Shown here: positions 50,089-58,847 of the stretch, in pieces
How the letters are laid out: each line of letters starts with the position of its first letter
Position numbering within the stretch: position 1 is the stretch's first letter
NCBI RefSeq assembly: GCF_000374865.1
Contig: NZ_KB895469.1
Location: forward strand, 1 to 59,730
Direction of reading: 5' to 3'
DNA from: Arthrobacter sp. 135MFCol5.1
GTDB lineage: Bacteria > Actinomycetota > Actinomycetes > Actinomycetales > Micrococcaceae
DNA: 59,730 nucleotides
Program-made: the position numbers and the translations under genes
The notes under the pieces: generated by a model
What the model was told of the DNA's origin: nothing
Seen by the model: only the letters and a program-made list of their open reading frames with translations
Databases searched by the model: none

Positions 50089-50988
50089 GTGAGGGCCATA
50101 AGAATCATGGTTGCCGCCTGCCTGCTGTTCGCCTGGCAGGCGGGCCCGGCACAAGGGGCAGTCACAGCAGGGGCCGCCCCTGCCGACGGAGCCGCGCTCG
50201 GCAACGACATCTCCTGGCCGCAATGCGGCGGCGACCTTCCCGGACCGCCGGCCTTTGCGATCGTGGGGGTCAACGGCGGGCGTCCGGACACGGTCAATCC
50301 CTGCCTGTCCGCCCAATTGGCCTGGGCGGAGCGCACCTCCGATGCCACCGCAGGAACTCCGGCGGCGGTGTACGTGAACACCGCCGCCACCGGGCCGGTG
50401 GAACCCTTGTGGTGGCCGGCGGGCAACACGTACCAGGGCAAGGACGTCGGGAACCCCTACGGAGTGTGCGACGGCTCGGCATCGCCGGCCTGCGCCTATG
50501 TCCACGGGTACGCCATGGCCCTCAATGACGTGGCGATCCTGAAGGAAGCGGGCGGCGGGGAGCGGCGTACGTGGTGGCTGGACGTTGAAACCGGAAACAG
50601 CTGGCTCTGGGACAAGGCCGCCAACGCCGCCGAACTGGAAGGCATGGCGGCGTACCTGCAAAGCGCGGGGGCAGAGGTGGGGATCTACTCCACGGCATAT
50701 CAATTCGGCGAAATCGTCGGCGCCATCAATCCGGGAAGCAACCTCTCCGGGCTCAAGAGCTGGCTGGCGGGTGCGGAATCCACCTCCACGGCGCGGGAGC
50801 TGTGCGGGGAAGTACCCCTCACGCCAGGCGGCATGGTTGCCCTCACGCAGTTCACTGACGGGGACCTCGACTACAACTACCGGTGCCCCGGCGCGGCCCC
50901 CGCCCCCGCGGCTCCGCTGCCGGTCCCGCCGCCGGACCCGGCCCCGCTTGATGCCTACGCCGCGATGCACGCCGCCCAGATCGCGTGA
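50089..50988 (+). CDS. Secreted glycoside-hydrolase-like (GH25-type fold) protein
   Basis: 299 aa. Signal peptide about 1-24 (MVAACLLFAWQAGPAQG). Mature part: NDISWPQCGG, PAFAIVGVNGG, and WWLDVETGNSW, the strand ending in Asp-x-Glu seen in GH25-like TIM barrels, then AEVGIYSTAYQ. C-terminal Ala/Pro-rich tail. A cell-wall-active enzyme is possible but catalytic identity is unproven. GTG at 50089 gives a well-formed signal peptide. Confidence 0.7.
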   Translation: MRAIRIMVAACLLFAWQAGPAQGAVTAGAAPADGAALGNDISWPQCGGDLPGPPAFAIVGVNGGRPDTVNPCLSAQLAWAERTSDATAGTPAAVYVNTAATGPVEPLWWPAGNTYQGKDVGNPYGVCDGSASPACAYVHGYAMALNDVAILKEAGGGERRTWWLDVETGNSWLWDKAANAAELEGMAAYLQSAGAEVGIYSTAYQFGEIVGAINPGSNLSGLKSWLAGAESTSTARELCGEVPLTPGGMVALTQFTDGDLDYNYRCPGAAPAPAAPLPVPPPDPAPLDAYAAMHAAQIA

Positions 50989-50989
50989 T

Positions 50990-52363
50990 TCAGCGGCCGC
51001 CGAGGTGTCGCTCCCTGGCGCGGGCATCAGGGGGAACCAGGGATGATGGCGCTTTTGCCCGGGTCAAGGAAAACCGCGTGGCAGTGGCAACCCCGCCTGC
51101 TCCCAAGACGCCGCCCAAAGCTGCGGTGGACCTGACAAGTGAGGGATCGCTGCTTGCCGAGACCAGCCGCGCACCTTCCTGGTAGCCGGCCAAGCCGTGG
51201 CCCAGCCCGAGGGCGCCCTCGCCCTGCACCTCACGGAGCGGGGTGTCGAGGGAGACGGTAACGCGATTGCGGGTTTCGGGGTTCGCCGCACCGTCCGCGC
51301 CCGGAACCCAATCGGCCTGGTGCTCCAGGTGCAGGGCCGAAATCTTTTCGTCAACGCTGATCCCCGCCACCGGCGACCCTGCCGTCAGCACATACCTCAC
51401 GTCGTATTCCTGCCCAACCCGCGGGTCGGAGGCAAAGTTCATGGCGTGGATGCCACCCTGGCTGTATCCCACCGCCACCACGGGTGCTCCTGGTTCGGCC
51501 CCGGCGGCAGCCAGTGCCTGCAGCACGGCAGCGTTGATCTGCTCGGAGTCGTAGAGCATTCCCTCGGCGATGCCGGCCTCATCGAAAGGGTTTGAACCGC
51601 CGGCGTACTTTCCGGCGGACTGGGTACCCGGAATCACGACGACGAACGTCTTTTGACCGCCGTTATCGACCTGGATGACCTCGATAAAACCGGCCCCGCG
51701 GGCATCGATGAGGCGGATCTGTTCCAGGAGACCGGCCGGTGAGGTATCAAGGTCAACACGCACTGATTCCTCCTGCCGAACAGAGATGGCCCGTGGAACC
51801 GCGTTCCCGGCAAAGAGCTTCAGGACCAGGTCCCTGGCATGGGGCGCATTATCGATGCCCTTTTGCATTTCCGGCGCCCCAAGTCCCAGGCCCACAATGA
51901 TCGATTCCATCGCGGAACGGTCCACCGCGCGGGCTTGGGTCATGAGTTCGAGGGAAGGTCCGGCGTCGCTGGACCAGTTGATACCAATCCGCCGGCCCGC
52001 TGCGGCCCAGTGCTCGGCGTCAGCGTAGTCACGCACGCAGGCCCGAACATGGGCGGCAAGTTCCTGCATCCCGCTGCGCACAGTGCGAAGCCGGAAGTGG
52101 CCTTCCCGCACAGCCCCCACGTGCGGCGCATCTGACCACGGGGCCTGATGGTCGAGCATGCAGAGGTCGTCCAGGACACGCCCCATCTCCACCTCCGCGT
52201 CCAGGAGATCTCCGGCAAGGTCATCAATCCTGCGTGCGCCGCTTGTCAGTTCCTCGAGCTGAACGCTGATGCCGCCGACCCCGCCGCGCACCGTCAGGTC
52301 CCCGTCCCTCGAGGAGCGGGACAGCCTGATGCCCTCGGAGCCGGGCGGAAAGTCTGTAGTCAT
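50990..52363 (-). CDS. WXG-type N-terminal helical domain fused to alpha/beta esterase
   Basis: 457 aa. Residues about 28-125 are helical with a WXG-like turn (HQAPWSDAPHVGAV, W76). The C-terminal half is a lipase-like alpha/beta hydrolase: oxyanion FVVVIPGTQS (240-249), nucleophile Ser301 in VAVGYSQGG, candidate Asp in LEHQADWVPG and a late His in GLGHGLAGY. No signal peptide: a type VII-exported esterase or toxin is likely. The ATG overlaps the upstream small WXG gene stop (ATGA), and ATG 52363 is therefore chosen over a longer form. Confidence 0.8.
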   Translation of the reverse strand: MTTDFPPGSEGIRLSRSSRDGDLTVRGGVGGISVQLEELTSGARRIDDLAGDLLDAEVEMGRVLDDLCMLDHQAPWSDAPHVGAVREGHFRLRTVRSGMQELAAHVRACVRDYADAEHWAAAGRRIGINWSSDAGPSLELMTQARAVDRSAMESIIVGLGLGAPEMQKGIDNAPHARDLVLKLFAGNAVPRAISVRQEESVRVDLDTSPAGLLEQIRLIDARGAGFIEVIQVDNGGQKTFVVVIPGTQSAGKYAGGSNPFDEAGIAEGMLYDSEQINAAVLQALAAAGAEPGAPVVAVGYSQGGIHAMNFASDPRVGQEYDVRYVLTAGSPVAGISVDEKISALHLEHQADWVPGADGAANPETRNRVTVSLDTPLREVQGEGALGLGHGLAGYQEGARLVSASSDPSLVRSTAALGGVLGAGGVATATRFSLTRAKAPSSLVPPDARARERHLGGR

Positions 52364-52665
52364 CCCGGCCACCCCGAACCGGTGGGGGGCAGGGGAACCT
52401 GCTCGCCCGCACGGCGGCCCACCGCTTGCCTGGCGTCCTCCAGCCACCTGACTGCCGAACGCAACGCGGCAGCCTGCACTGAAAGCGCATCCCGGTAGGC
52501 GCGGCCCGCCGGCGACTCCCAGGTGAGCAGCTGGGTGTCGCGGATACCTGCCAAGACCTGTTCCACCCGGCCCTCACAGCCCGCGATCCGGCCTGTCAGT
52601 TGCTGGAGCTCGCCGCCGGTGCGCTGCGCACTGCCCCAAATCCCCTCCGTCACATCGTTCCCCAT
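52360..52665 (-). CDS. Small WXG100-like partner protein
   Basis: 101 aa, two predicted helices around the turn LLTWESPAGRAYRDAL (W49), matching WXG100 size and hydrophobic pattern, then a short Pro/Gly tail. AGGAGAG five bases before ATG 52665 fixes the start; a longer frame upstream lacks this. Coupled by 4-bp overlap with the WXG-esterase, so probably the heterodimer partner for export. Confidence 0.72.
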   Translation of the reverse strand: MGNDVTEGIWGSAQRTGGELQQLTGRIAGCEGRVEQVLAGIRDTQLLTWESPAGRAYRDALSVQAAALRSAVRWLEDARQAVGRRAGEQVPLPPTGSGWPG

Positions 52666-52832
52666 GCCCTCTCCTACCCTGCCTTCCGGGCTCATCACTC
52701 CCCGCCCCACCACCTGCCATCCCAACGCTAGGAACACCGGCCGCCGCGCATAAGGGCCGCCGTCGGCTATGTGGACAAGTAACGTGAGCTGCCCGCTTAA
52801 GGCGCCGCCCGACTTCGTGAAAGAATCAACGC

Positions 52833-54275
52833 ATGCCTGAAACTGCCGCCACAGCTGACACCCGTACGCCCTCAGGACGCCTGGCCCTCGCCGCGTCGCC
52901 GGAAAAAATCGCGCTCGGACCCCTCGACGGCCGCTACCAGCCCGCCGTCGCGCCCCTGGTCGATTACTTGTCAGAGGCCGCACTGAACCGGGACCGCGTG
53001 GCCGTTGAAGTGGAGTGGCTCATCCACCTGACCAGCAACAACGTCCTTCCCGGCGCCGGCCCGCTGAGCACGGAACAGCAGGAGCAGCTCCGCGCCGTCG
53101 TCACGGAGTTCGACGCCGCCTCGGTGGCCGAACTCGCAGAGATCGAGGCCGTTACGGTCCACGACGTGAAGGCTGTGGAGTACTACATCGGGCGCCGCCT
53201 GCCCGCCATCGGCATCGAAAACCTGACCGCCATGGTCCACTTCGGCTGCACGTCCGAGGACATCAACAACTTGTCCTATGCCCTCGGCGTGAAGGGTGCC
53301 GTGGAGGACGTGTGGCTCCCCGCTGCCCGCAAGCTCGTGGCGCAAATCAGCACCATGGCGGAGGAGAACCGCGCGGTTCCCATGCTGTCCCGCACGCACG
53401 GCCAGCCGGCCACCCCCACCACCCTGGGCAAGGAACTGGCTGTCATCGCGCACCGCCTGACCCGCCAGCTGGACCGGATTGCCAGGACCGAATACCTGGG
53501 CAAGATCAATGGCGCCACCGGCACCTACGCCGCCCATGTGGCCTCTGTCCCGGGTGCTGACTGGCAGCAGGTGTCCAAGTCCTTCGTTGAGGGGTTGGGC
53601 CTCACCTGGAACCCGCTGACCACCCAGATCGAAAGCCACGACTGGCAGGCCGAGCTGTACGCCGACGTCGCCCGCTTCAACCGGATCCTGCACAATGTCT
53701 GCACCGACATCTGGAGCTACATCTCCATCGGCTACTTCGCGCAGATCCCCGTCGCCGGCGCCACGGGCTCCTCCACCATGCCGCACAAGGTCAACCCCAT
53801 CCGGTTCGAAAACGCTGAAGCCAACCTGGAGATCTCCTCCGGCCTGCTGGACGTCCTGGGTTCCACCCTGGTCACCTCCCGCTGGCAGCGCGACCTCACC
53901 GATTCCTCCAGCCAGCGCAACATCGGCGTAGCTTTCGGCCACTCCCTGCTTGCCATCTCGAACGTTGCCAAGGGCCTGGAGCGCCTGGACGTGGCCGAGG
54001 ACGTGCTGGCAGGCGACCTGGACACCAACTGGGAAGTCCTGGGAGAGGCCATCCAGATGGTCATGCGCGCAGAGGCGATCGCCGGCGTCGAAGGCATGGA
54101 GAACCCGTACGAACGGCTGAAGGACCTCACGCGCGGCCACCGCGTGGACGCCGCCCGCATGCGGGAATTCGTGCAGGGCCTGGGCTTGTCCCCCGAGGCC
54201 GAGGCCCGGCTCCTGGACCTCACGCCCGGCAAGTACACCGGCATTGCGGACCAGCTGGTGGACCACCTGAGGTAA
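52833..54275 (+). CDS. purB: Adenylosuccinate lyase
   Basis: 480 aa of the E. coli-type PurB class. Cleaves SAICAR to AICAR and adenylosuccinate to AMP. The fumarase/lyase signature is TGSSTMPHKVNP; catalytic-site His lies in MLSRTHGQPATPTT; N-terminal LGPLDGRYQP is class specific. Single purine gene here. Confidence 0.96.
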   Translation: MPETAATADTRTPSGRLALAASPEKIALGPLDGRYQPAVAPLVDYLSEAALNRDRVAVEVEWLIHLTSNNVLPGAGPLSTEQQEQLRAVVTEFDAASVAELAEIEAVTVHDVKAVEYYIGRRLPAIGIENLTAMVHFGCTSEDINNLSYALGVKGAVEDVWLPAARKLVAQISTMAEENRAVPMLSRTHGQPATPTTLGKELAVIAHRLTRQLDRIARTEYLGKINGATGTYAAHVASVPGADWQQVSKSFVEGLGLTWNPLTTQIESHDWQAELYADVARFNRILHNVCTDIWSYISIGYFAQIPVAGATGSSTMPHKVNPIRFENAEANLEISSGLLDVLGSTLVTSRWQRDLTDSSSQRNIGVAFGHSLLAISNVAKGLERLDVAEDVLAGDLDTNWEVLGEAIQMVMRAEAIAGVEGMENPYERLKDLTRGHRVDAARMREFVQGLGLSPEAEARLLDLTPGKYTGIADQLVDHLR

Positions 54276-54303
54276 AGCCCACAACAGGGCAGGAACGCAC
54301 GAC

Positions 54304-54337
54304 GACGGCGCCGGGTCCGGGAGGGTCCGGCGCCGTC
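54304..54337 (+). terminator. Hairpin terminator after purB
   Basis: Perfect 11-bp stem GACGGCGCCGG with 54327-54337, 12-nt loop. Confidence 0.65.
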
Positions 54338-54417
54338 CGTGTATCCCGGCCCGCGTGCCGGCCTGCCGCTGCGGCGCAGGTGAGAGCCGGTGTCCGATCG
54401 GGTGGGAAACTGGAATC

Positions 54418-55095
54418 ATGAGGCTGCTCCTGATCCGTCACGGCGAGACCCCCGGCAACGTCCTGGGCCAACTGGACACCGACCACCCCGGTCCTGGATT
54501 GACCGAACTGGGTGAACGCCAGGCCGAGGCCATGGCACGGGCCCTGGCCAACGAGCGGATCGGGGCGCTCTACGCCTCCACGCTGATCCGGACGCAGATC
54601 ACCGCGGCCCCGCTGGCCCGGCGGCATTCCCTGGACATTGAAGTCCTGGACGGCCTGCACGAAATCGAGGCAGGCTCCCTGGAGAAGCTCACGGACCACG
54701 AATCGCACAAGCGCTACATGGGGACCGTTATCTCCTGGGCCGCCGGGAACCTGGACCAGCGCATGCCGGCGGGACCCGACGGCCATGCCTTCTTCGACCG
54801 CTTCGACGCTGCCATCGCGAACGTGGTGGAGCGGGCGGTGCGGGACCGGCACGGCACGGCGGCCGTCGTCAGCCACGGCGCCGCGATCCGTACGTGGACG
54901 GGGCTGCGGGCCCGGGGTGCAGGACACGAGTTTGCGGCCCGGCACATCCTGGCAAACACCGGAATCGTGGCGGTCGAGGGGAGCCTGGATGGCGGGTGGA
55001 ACCTAATCCACTGGGATGGCAGCCCCGTAGGCGGCCTTGCCTTGGCCGACCCGACGGCAGAAGATCCGACCGGCCGGGACGTCACGGCTCCCTAG
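54418..55095 (+). CDS. Histidine phosphatase family protein (phosphoglycerate-mutase-like)
   Basis: 225 aa. LIRHGETPGN carries the phosphorylated His8; DGLHEIEAGSLEKL and VVSHGAAIRTW (second His) complete the active site. Substrate may be a sugar phosphate or another phosphomonoester. ATG 54418 begins the conserved strand. Converges with the kinase gene with a 4-bp overlap. Confidence 0.9.
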   Translation: MRLLLIRHGETPGNVLGQLDTDHPGPGLTELGERQAEAMARALANERIGALYASTLIRTQITAAPLARRHSLDIEVLDGLHEIEAGSLEKLTDHESHKRYMGTVISWAAGNLDQRMPAGPDGHAFFDRFDAAIANVVERAVRDRHGTAAVVSHGAAIRTWTGLRARGAGHEFAARHILANTGIVAVEGSLDGGWNLIHWDGSPVGGLALADPTAEDPTGRDVTAP

Positions 55096-56024
55096 AGCTG
55101 CTGCCGGTGCCGGCGGCCGGGGAAGATCCGCCGCGTCCTGCACGGACTGCCCTGGCTGCCCCGCGGAACCGCGGGGACAAGCCGGGCTGCCATTGCGGCT
55201 GCGTCCGCCGCCGCCGGCCTCTGCGTGGCGTCCATCGCAGTCAGTGCGCGCAACAGGACGCCCCAGTCGCCCAGGTGGTCCGGGACCTTCGGGGACCTCA
55301 GGGTCCGGGCCACGAGGGACTCGATTGCCGTCCCTGGGAACGCCTTGGTCCCGGTGAGGAGTTCCAGGAGGACCAGGCCCAGGGCATAAACATCCCACGA
55401 CGGGTCCGCTACGTGGCCGGAAGCCTGCTCCGGACTCATGTAATGCACAGTCCCGGAGGAGATGCCCGGTTCGGGGGCAGAACCCGCAGGCGCGGCAATC
55501 CCGAAATCGATAATCCGCACCGGACTCCTCCGCAGGCCGCTCAACATCAGGTTGGCCGGTTTGATGTCGCGGTGCACCAGTCCCCTGGAATGAAGGTGCG
55601 CCAGCGCACCGAAGAGACCGCGCGCCCACACGGCAATATCTGCCTGGGGCATGCTCCGCATCCGGATGGCCTCCGCGAGGCTTGTCCCGAGCGCCAGTTC
55701 TTCGATCAGGAAGGCATGCCCGGCGGAAGGACTACCTGCAGGCATGACGCCTCCGGCAATAAACCTCACGATGGAGGGGTGGTCCAGCCCGGCCAGGACC
55801 GCCGCCTCATTGTGGATCCGCTGCTGGTGCTTCCGGTGTCCTGCTGTGGCAATCTTGACGGCGGCATCGGGGCCGCCTTCCAGGTCAACGGCCCGGAACA
55901 CCTCGGCAGCGGATCCGCGACCCAGCCTTTCGCCAAGCCGGTACCGCCCGGCCAACACGACGCCCGCGGCCGGATTGGGGGGCTGCTGCACTGCCGCGGG
56001 CAGCACCGTCCCGACGGCGGTCAT
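55092..56024 (-). CDS. Soluble serine/threonine protein kinase
   Basis: 310 aa Hanks-type kinase without a membrane span or sensor domain. GERLGRGSAAEVF (Gly loop 31-43), Lys57 in AVKIA, HRDIKPANLM (151-160), DFG at 173-175, SPEQ in the activation end. C-terminal 30 residues are basic. Second gene after a small Cys-bearing protein, whose stop overlaps this ATG by 4 bp. Substrate unknown; the partner gene is the best lead. Confidence 0.9.
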   Translation of the reverse strand: MTAVGTVLPAAVQQPPNPAAGVVLAGRYRLGERLGRGSAAEVFRAVDLEGGPDAAVKIATAGHRKHQQRIHNEAAVLAGLDHPSIVRFIAGGVMPAGSPSAGHAFLIEELALGTSLAEAIRMRSMPQADIAVWARGLFGALAHLHSRGLVHRDIKPANLMLSGLRRSPVRIIDFGIAAPAGSAPEPGISSGTVHYMSPEQASGHVADPSWDVYALGLVLLELLTGTKAFPGTAIESLVARTLRSPKVPDHLGDWGVLLRALTAMDATQRPAAADAAAMAARLVPAVPRGSQGSPCRTRRIFPGRRHRQQL

Positions 56025-56368
56025 GCCGGCAGGACAGCTGAGGAGGATTCCTGGCGGGAGGCGCCCGCTGATCGTTTGCGGTCACCGCCCGCAGGCCACG
56101 CATCGAGCTGGAACCCGCAGCCGCAGCGCCACACGGGCGGAAGTTCAATGCTGTTGCTGTCAGCCGGCGCGAACGTGTAGCTGGCGCCCTCGGAGCCCAC
56201 AGCGGGAGTGACCAGCTGCATTGCAGTACCGCAGTGGATCGCGGACTTTCCCTGCGGCGCGGAATTGCCGTCCAGGGAGGGTCGCACCATGCGGGGACTC
56301 GTCAGCATTGCCGCATCATCGCAGGGATCAGGCGGTGAAATTTCGGTGAAAGTAACCAACTCACTCAC
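56021..56368 (-). CDS. Small Cys-containing protein coupled to the kinase
   Basis: 115 aa, no signal peptide or span. Cys16, Cys46 (IHCGTAMQL), and C82-x-C84 (WRCGCGFQLD); the last three look like an incomplete zinc-ribbon. Middle section VTPAVGSEGASYTFAPADSN is polar. GTG 56368, first gene of the pair; its stop overlaps the kinase start (ATGA). No family recognised; adaptor or substrate of the kinase is inference. Confidence 0.6.
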   Translation of the reverse strand: MSELVTFTEISPPDPCDDAAMLTSPRMVRPSLDGNSAPQGKSAIHCGTAMQLVTPAVGSEGASYTFAPADSNSIELPPVWRCGCGFQLDAWPAGGDRKRSAGASRQESSSAVLPA

Positions 56369-56401
56369 GACTCCGTTGGGAAGCAGCTTCGGGGAACAAT
56401 C

Positions 56402-56443
56402 GTAAGCTTACATATAACTAGTTGATCTAGCTAGTCCGCCTAG
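56402..56443. promoter_or_regulatory. CTAG-rich element between marR stop and kinase operon
   Basis: GTAAGCTTAC palindrome (56402-56411) then four CTAG tetramers at 56418, 56427, 56431 and 56440, the first within AACTAGTT. Candidate operator of the adjacent MarR. Confidence 0.4.
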
Positions 56444-56955
56444 CTAATCTTCTTTGCTTCCCCGTCATGCGCAGCAAGGGCGTCCGTCATCCGCTGCAGG
56501 AAATCAACCACGATGCGCGCATCCTCGGCCGAGAGGCTTTCCGCCACGGACATCATTCGGCGATGCATGGCCCCCAGCGTTTCGCGGACTTCCTTATCCG
56601 ATTCCCCGGTGGCGATGACCACCACAGAGCGCCGGTCGGTGGGGTGCGGTTCACGCCGGACATGGCCGCTGGCAACGAGCCGGTCGATCAACGACGTCGT
56701 GGAAGCGCTCGTGATATTGAGGAACTGGCTCAGGTCCTTGGGCACCGCCTGCTTGCCGGACGCCTGCACCCGCAATAGGTACCGCAGGGCGAGAATGTCC
56801 GTTTCGCCCATGCCCATGGAATCCCTGGTGGTACGGCGGATTTCCGTCTCCGCCGACCGGTAGTCGCGGAGCGACTTCAAAACCGCTGCGCTGTAGTCCA
56901 GCTGCCCGTCAGGCCCATACCAGTAGCCGGAGCCCTCATTGCCCGTAGAAACCAT
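56440..56955 (-). CDS. MarR family transcriptional regulator
   Basis: 171 aa. Winged helix with LRYLLRVQASGKQAVPKDLS, recognition helix ITSASTTSLIDRLVASG and wing RREPHPTDRRSVVV. N-terminal ~40 residues include YWYGPDGQL and may form dimer contacts. ATG 56955 has TAAAAT six bases upstream. Upstream GATAACTAG (56977-56985) resembles the CTAG element at its 3' side. Confidence 0.86.
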   Translation of the reverse strand: MVSTGNEGSGYWYGPDGQLDYSAAVLKSLRDYRSAETEIRRTTRDSMGMGETDILALRYLLRVQASGKQAVPKDLSQFLNITSASTTSLIDRLVASGHVRREPHPTDRRSVVVIATGESDKEVRETLGAMHRRMMSVAESLSAEDARIVVDFLQRMTDALAAHDGEAKKIS

Positions 56956-56961
56956 GGAATC

Positions 56962-56967
56962 ATTTTA
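56962..56967 (-). promoter_or_regulatory. Putative -10 box of marR
   Basis: TAAAAT, gattcc, ATG: leaderless layout. Confidence 0.5.
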
Positions 56968-57110
56968 GACCAACTGATAACTAGCCTGCCAAGCAACTTA
57001 CGGATACGCAGCGGAATGGCGTTATCCAGGTGCTTACCGTTAGGAAACACCCGCGTAATCCCGGGCACCTAGCCTTGTCAGGCATACCCCTCCGGCGAAT
57101 CGAGGCAGAT

Positions 57111-57614
57111 ATGCAGACAAACCCCAGGCTGAACATCAGGCAGGTCCCCTGGTCCAATCCCGTGGGCGCTGATCTTCGCCGCGCCCAGCAGGCCGAACTC
57201 GACGCCCGCTTTGGCCGGCCGGACCACGAACCCGGCCCGCCGCCGTCGGGCGCCGACTGCGCCGTCTTCCTGGTGGCCTATGACAAGGGCTCGGGACAGC
57301 CCGTGGGCTGCGGCGGGCTGCGGCTCCTGGACGGATCGACGGCGGAGATCAAAAGGCTCTACGTCCTGCCCTACACGCGCGGTTCGGGCGTCGCCAGCTC
57401 CATCCTGGCGGCCCTGGAGGCAGAGGCCTTCAAGCAGGGCATCACGCGCATCAAGGCGGAAGCCGGCTCGGCCCAGCCCGACGGAAGGAATTTCTACGAA
57501 AATTCCGGCTTTGAGGCGATTCCAAATTTTGGGCCCTATACCGGGGTGCAGCACTCTTACTGCTACGCCAAGAGCATCAACGCCCGCAGCGCCGCCCACA
57601 CGGCCATGGCCTAG
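57111..57614 (+). CDS. GNAT family N-acetyltransferase
   Basis: 167 aa. EIKRLYVLPYTRGSGVASSI holds the acetyl-CoA loop (RGSGVA), followed by ALEAEAFKQGITRIKAEAG and NFYENSGFEAI. Substrate unknown. ATG 57111 has GAGG upstream; the frame is open 27 codons earlier but without a ribosome site. Confidence 0.82.
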   Translation: MQTNPRLNIRQVPWSNPVGADLRRAQQAELDARFGRPDHEPGPPPSGADCAVFLVAYDKGSGQPVGCGGLRLLDGSTAEIKRLYVLPYTRGSGVASSILAALEAEAFKQGITRIKAEAGSAQPDGRNFYENSGFEAIPNFGPYTGVQHSYCYAKSINARSAAHTAMA

Positions 57615-57621
57615 GACCGGC

Positions 57622-57777
57622 ATGATCACCATGCAAGCCGTCCTCACCATCGAGGAGATCGCCTCCGTCAACCTGAACGCATCCGGCAAACCCGCACCGC
57701 ACGGTTACACGGAGACCACCTACGACCGCAACCGGATCCCCACCCACCGCCTCACGGATACGCTGCAGCAGGACTGA
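57622..57777 (+). CDS. Possible small protein (51 aa)
   Basis: Begins 8 bp after the GNAT stop with AGGA six bases before the ATG. Sequence is non-repetitive and polar with HGYTETTYDRNRIP in the middle. It overlaps the convergent monooxygenase gene by 26 bp. Not recognised; may be real or chance. Confidence 0.35.
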   Translation: MITMQAVLTIEEIASVNLNASGKPAPHGYTETTYDRNRIPTHRLTDTLQQD

Positions 57778-58792
57778 GCCGGGCGGCGAGGTTGAGCAGG
57801 CGGTCCCGGAAGGGTTGGGCACCGTCCGCCAGAGCCACCTTCATCATCGCCGCGGACCCTAGGCTAAGGGCGCGCGTCCGCAGCCGGCGCTGCCGGTCGT
57901 AGGCGGCGAGCGCCTTTTCCCGCGGCAGGCTGTTCAGCAGATCCGCCAGGACCACGGCGTCCACCAGCGATTCACAGGCGCCCCGGCCGAGGTTGGGCGT
58001 CATGGCATGCGCCGCGTCCCCTACCAGCACCGCCGCACCGCTGACATAGGACCGCAATGGGGGCACAGTCCAGATCCTTTGGGCCAACGAAAGCTCCGGA
58101 CTCGCGGCGGCCAGCACCTGCCGGATGGCGGGTGCGTGGTCCGCAAAGCGCCGCCTGGCCTGCGTGAGCGCCTCTTCCACGTCGATTCCCGTGGGGCCGA
58201 GCGTTGACCGCCAGCTCCCGTACCAGTTGGTTCCCCCGGGGGCGGCGGCAATGCCGAACAGGTCGCCCTGCCCCCAATACTCCCCCACCTCGCCGGCTTC
58301 TACCGGGGACGGAATGGTGCCGCGGACAGCGAGGGCGGAAGTCAGCCTGGCATCCGATGCAGTGCCCCACACTTCGCGGCGGACCACGCTGTGCACCCCG
58401 TCGGCACCCACCAGCAGCCCGTCCACCGGAGGCAATTGCCGCACATGGGAAGCCACCCTGCGGACGGTTCCGGGCACGGCTCCATCCAGCAGCCGCAACA
58501 GGTCCACCCGGGAAATGCCGAACAACTCCCCGCCCCGGACGGTGACCCAGGGCTTGCCTGCGGCATTGCGGATGGACCCGTTTCCCAGCACCGGGCTGAC
58601 CGCACGCGCCCCGGCCAGGACCCCCACCCGCGCCAGCGCACGCTGCGCATTGGGCCACATGGCCAGCACGGCGCCCACCGTGGGCAGTTCGGGGCGCTTC
58701 TCGAATATGGACACGTCATAGCGTGAAGGGTCCAGGCTGGCCGCCAGGGCCAGGCCCGCGATGCCGCCGCCCACGATCGAGATCGCTTCCAT
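57752..58792 (-). CDS. FAD-dependent monooxygenase (aromatic hydroxylase type)
   Basis: 346 aa. FAD motif VGGGIAGLALAASL at 7-20, DG motif LVGADGVHSVVRREV, and GDAAHAMTPNLGRGA for the FAD ribityl contact. Belongs to class A flavoprotein hydroxylases acting on aromatic or salicylate-like compounds. ATG 58792 has TAAAAT seven bases upstream. Divergent from a TetR gene with a shared dyad. Confidence 0.9.
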   Translation of the reverse strand: MEAISIVGGGIAGLALAASLDPSRYDVSIFEKRPELPTVGAVLAMWPNAQRALARVGVLAGARAVSPVLGNGSIRNAAGKPWVTVRGGELFGISRVDLLRLLDGAVPGTVRRVASHVRQLPPVDGLLVGADGVHSVVRREVWGTASDARLTSALAVRGTIPSPVEAGEVGEYWGQGDLFGIAAAPGGTNWYGSWRSTLGPTGIDVEEALTQARRRFADHAPAIRQVLAAASPELSLAQRIWTVPPLRSYVSGAAVLVGDAAHAMTPNLGRGACESLVDAVVLADLLNSLPREKALAAYDRQRRLRTRALSLGSAAMMKVALADGAQPFRDRLLNLAARLSPAAAYP

Positions 58793-58799
58793 GCAGGCA

Positions 58800-58805
58800 A
58801 TTTTA
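58800..58805 (-). promoter_or_regulatory. Putative -10 box of the monooxygenase
   Basis: TAAAAT seven bases before the ATG; its edge touches the dyad at 58805-58818. Confidence 0.5.
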
Positions 58806-58818
58806 CTACTTTTGTAGT
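58805..58818. promoter_or_regulatory. Dyad operator between monooxygenase and tetR
   Basis: ACTAC-TTTT-GTAGT, overlapping the monooxygenase -10 and the tetR -35 (TTGTAG, 58812-58817). Confidence 0.6.
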
Positions 58819-58835
58819 GGCATGGAAGAGGCACT

Positions 58836-58841
58836 TACACT
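58836..58841 (+). promoter_or_regulatory. Putative -10 box of tetR
   Basis: TACACT, gggcgc, ATG; 18-bp spacer from TTGTAG. Confidence 0.55.
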
Positions 58842-58847
58842 GGGCGC

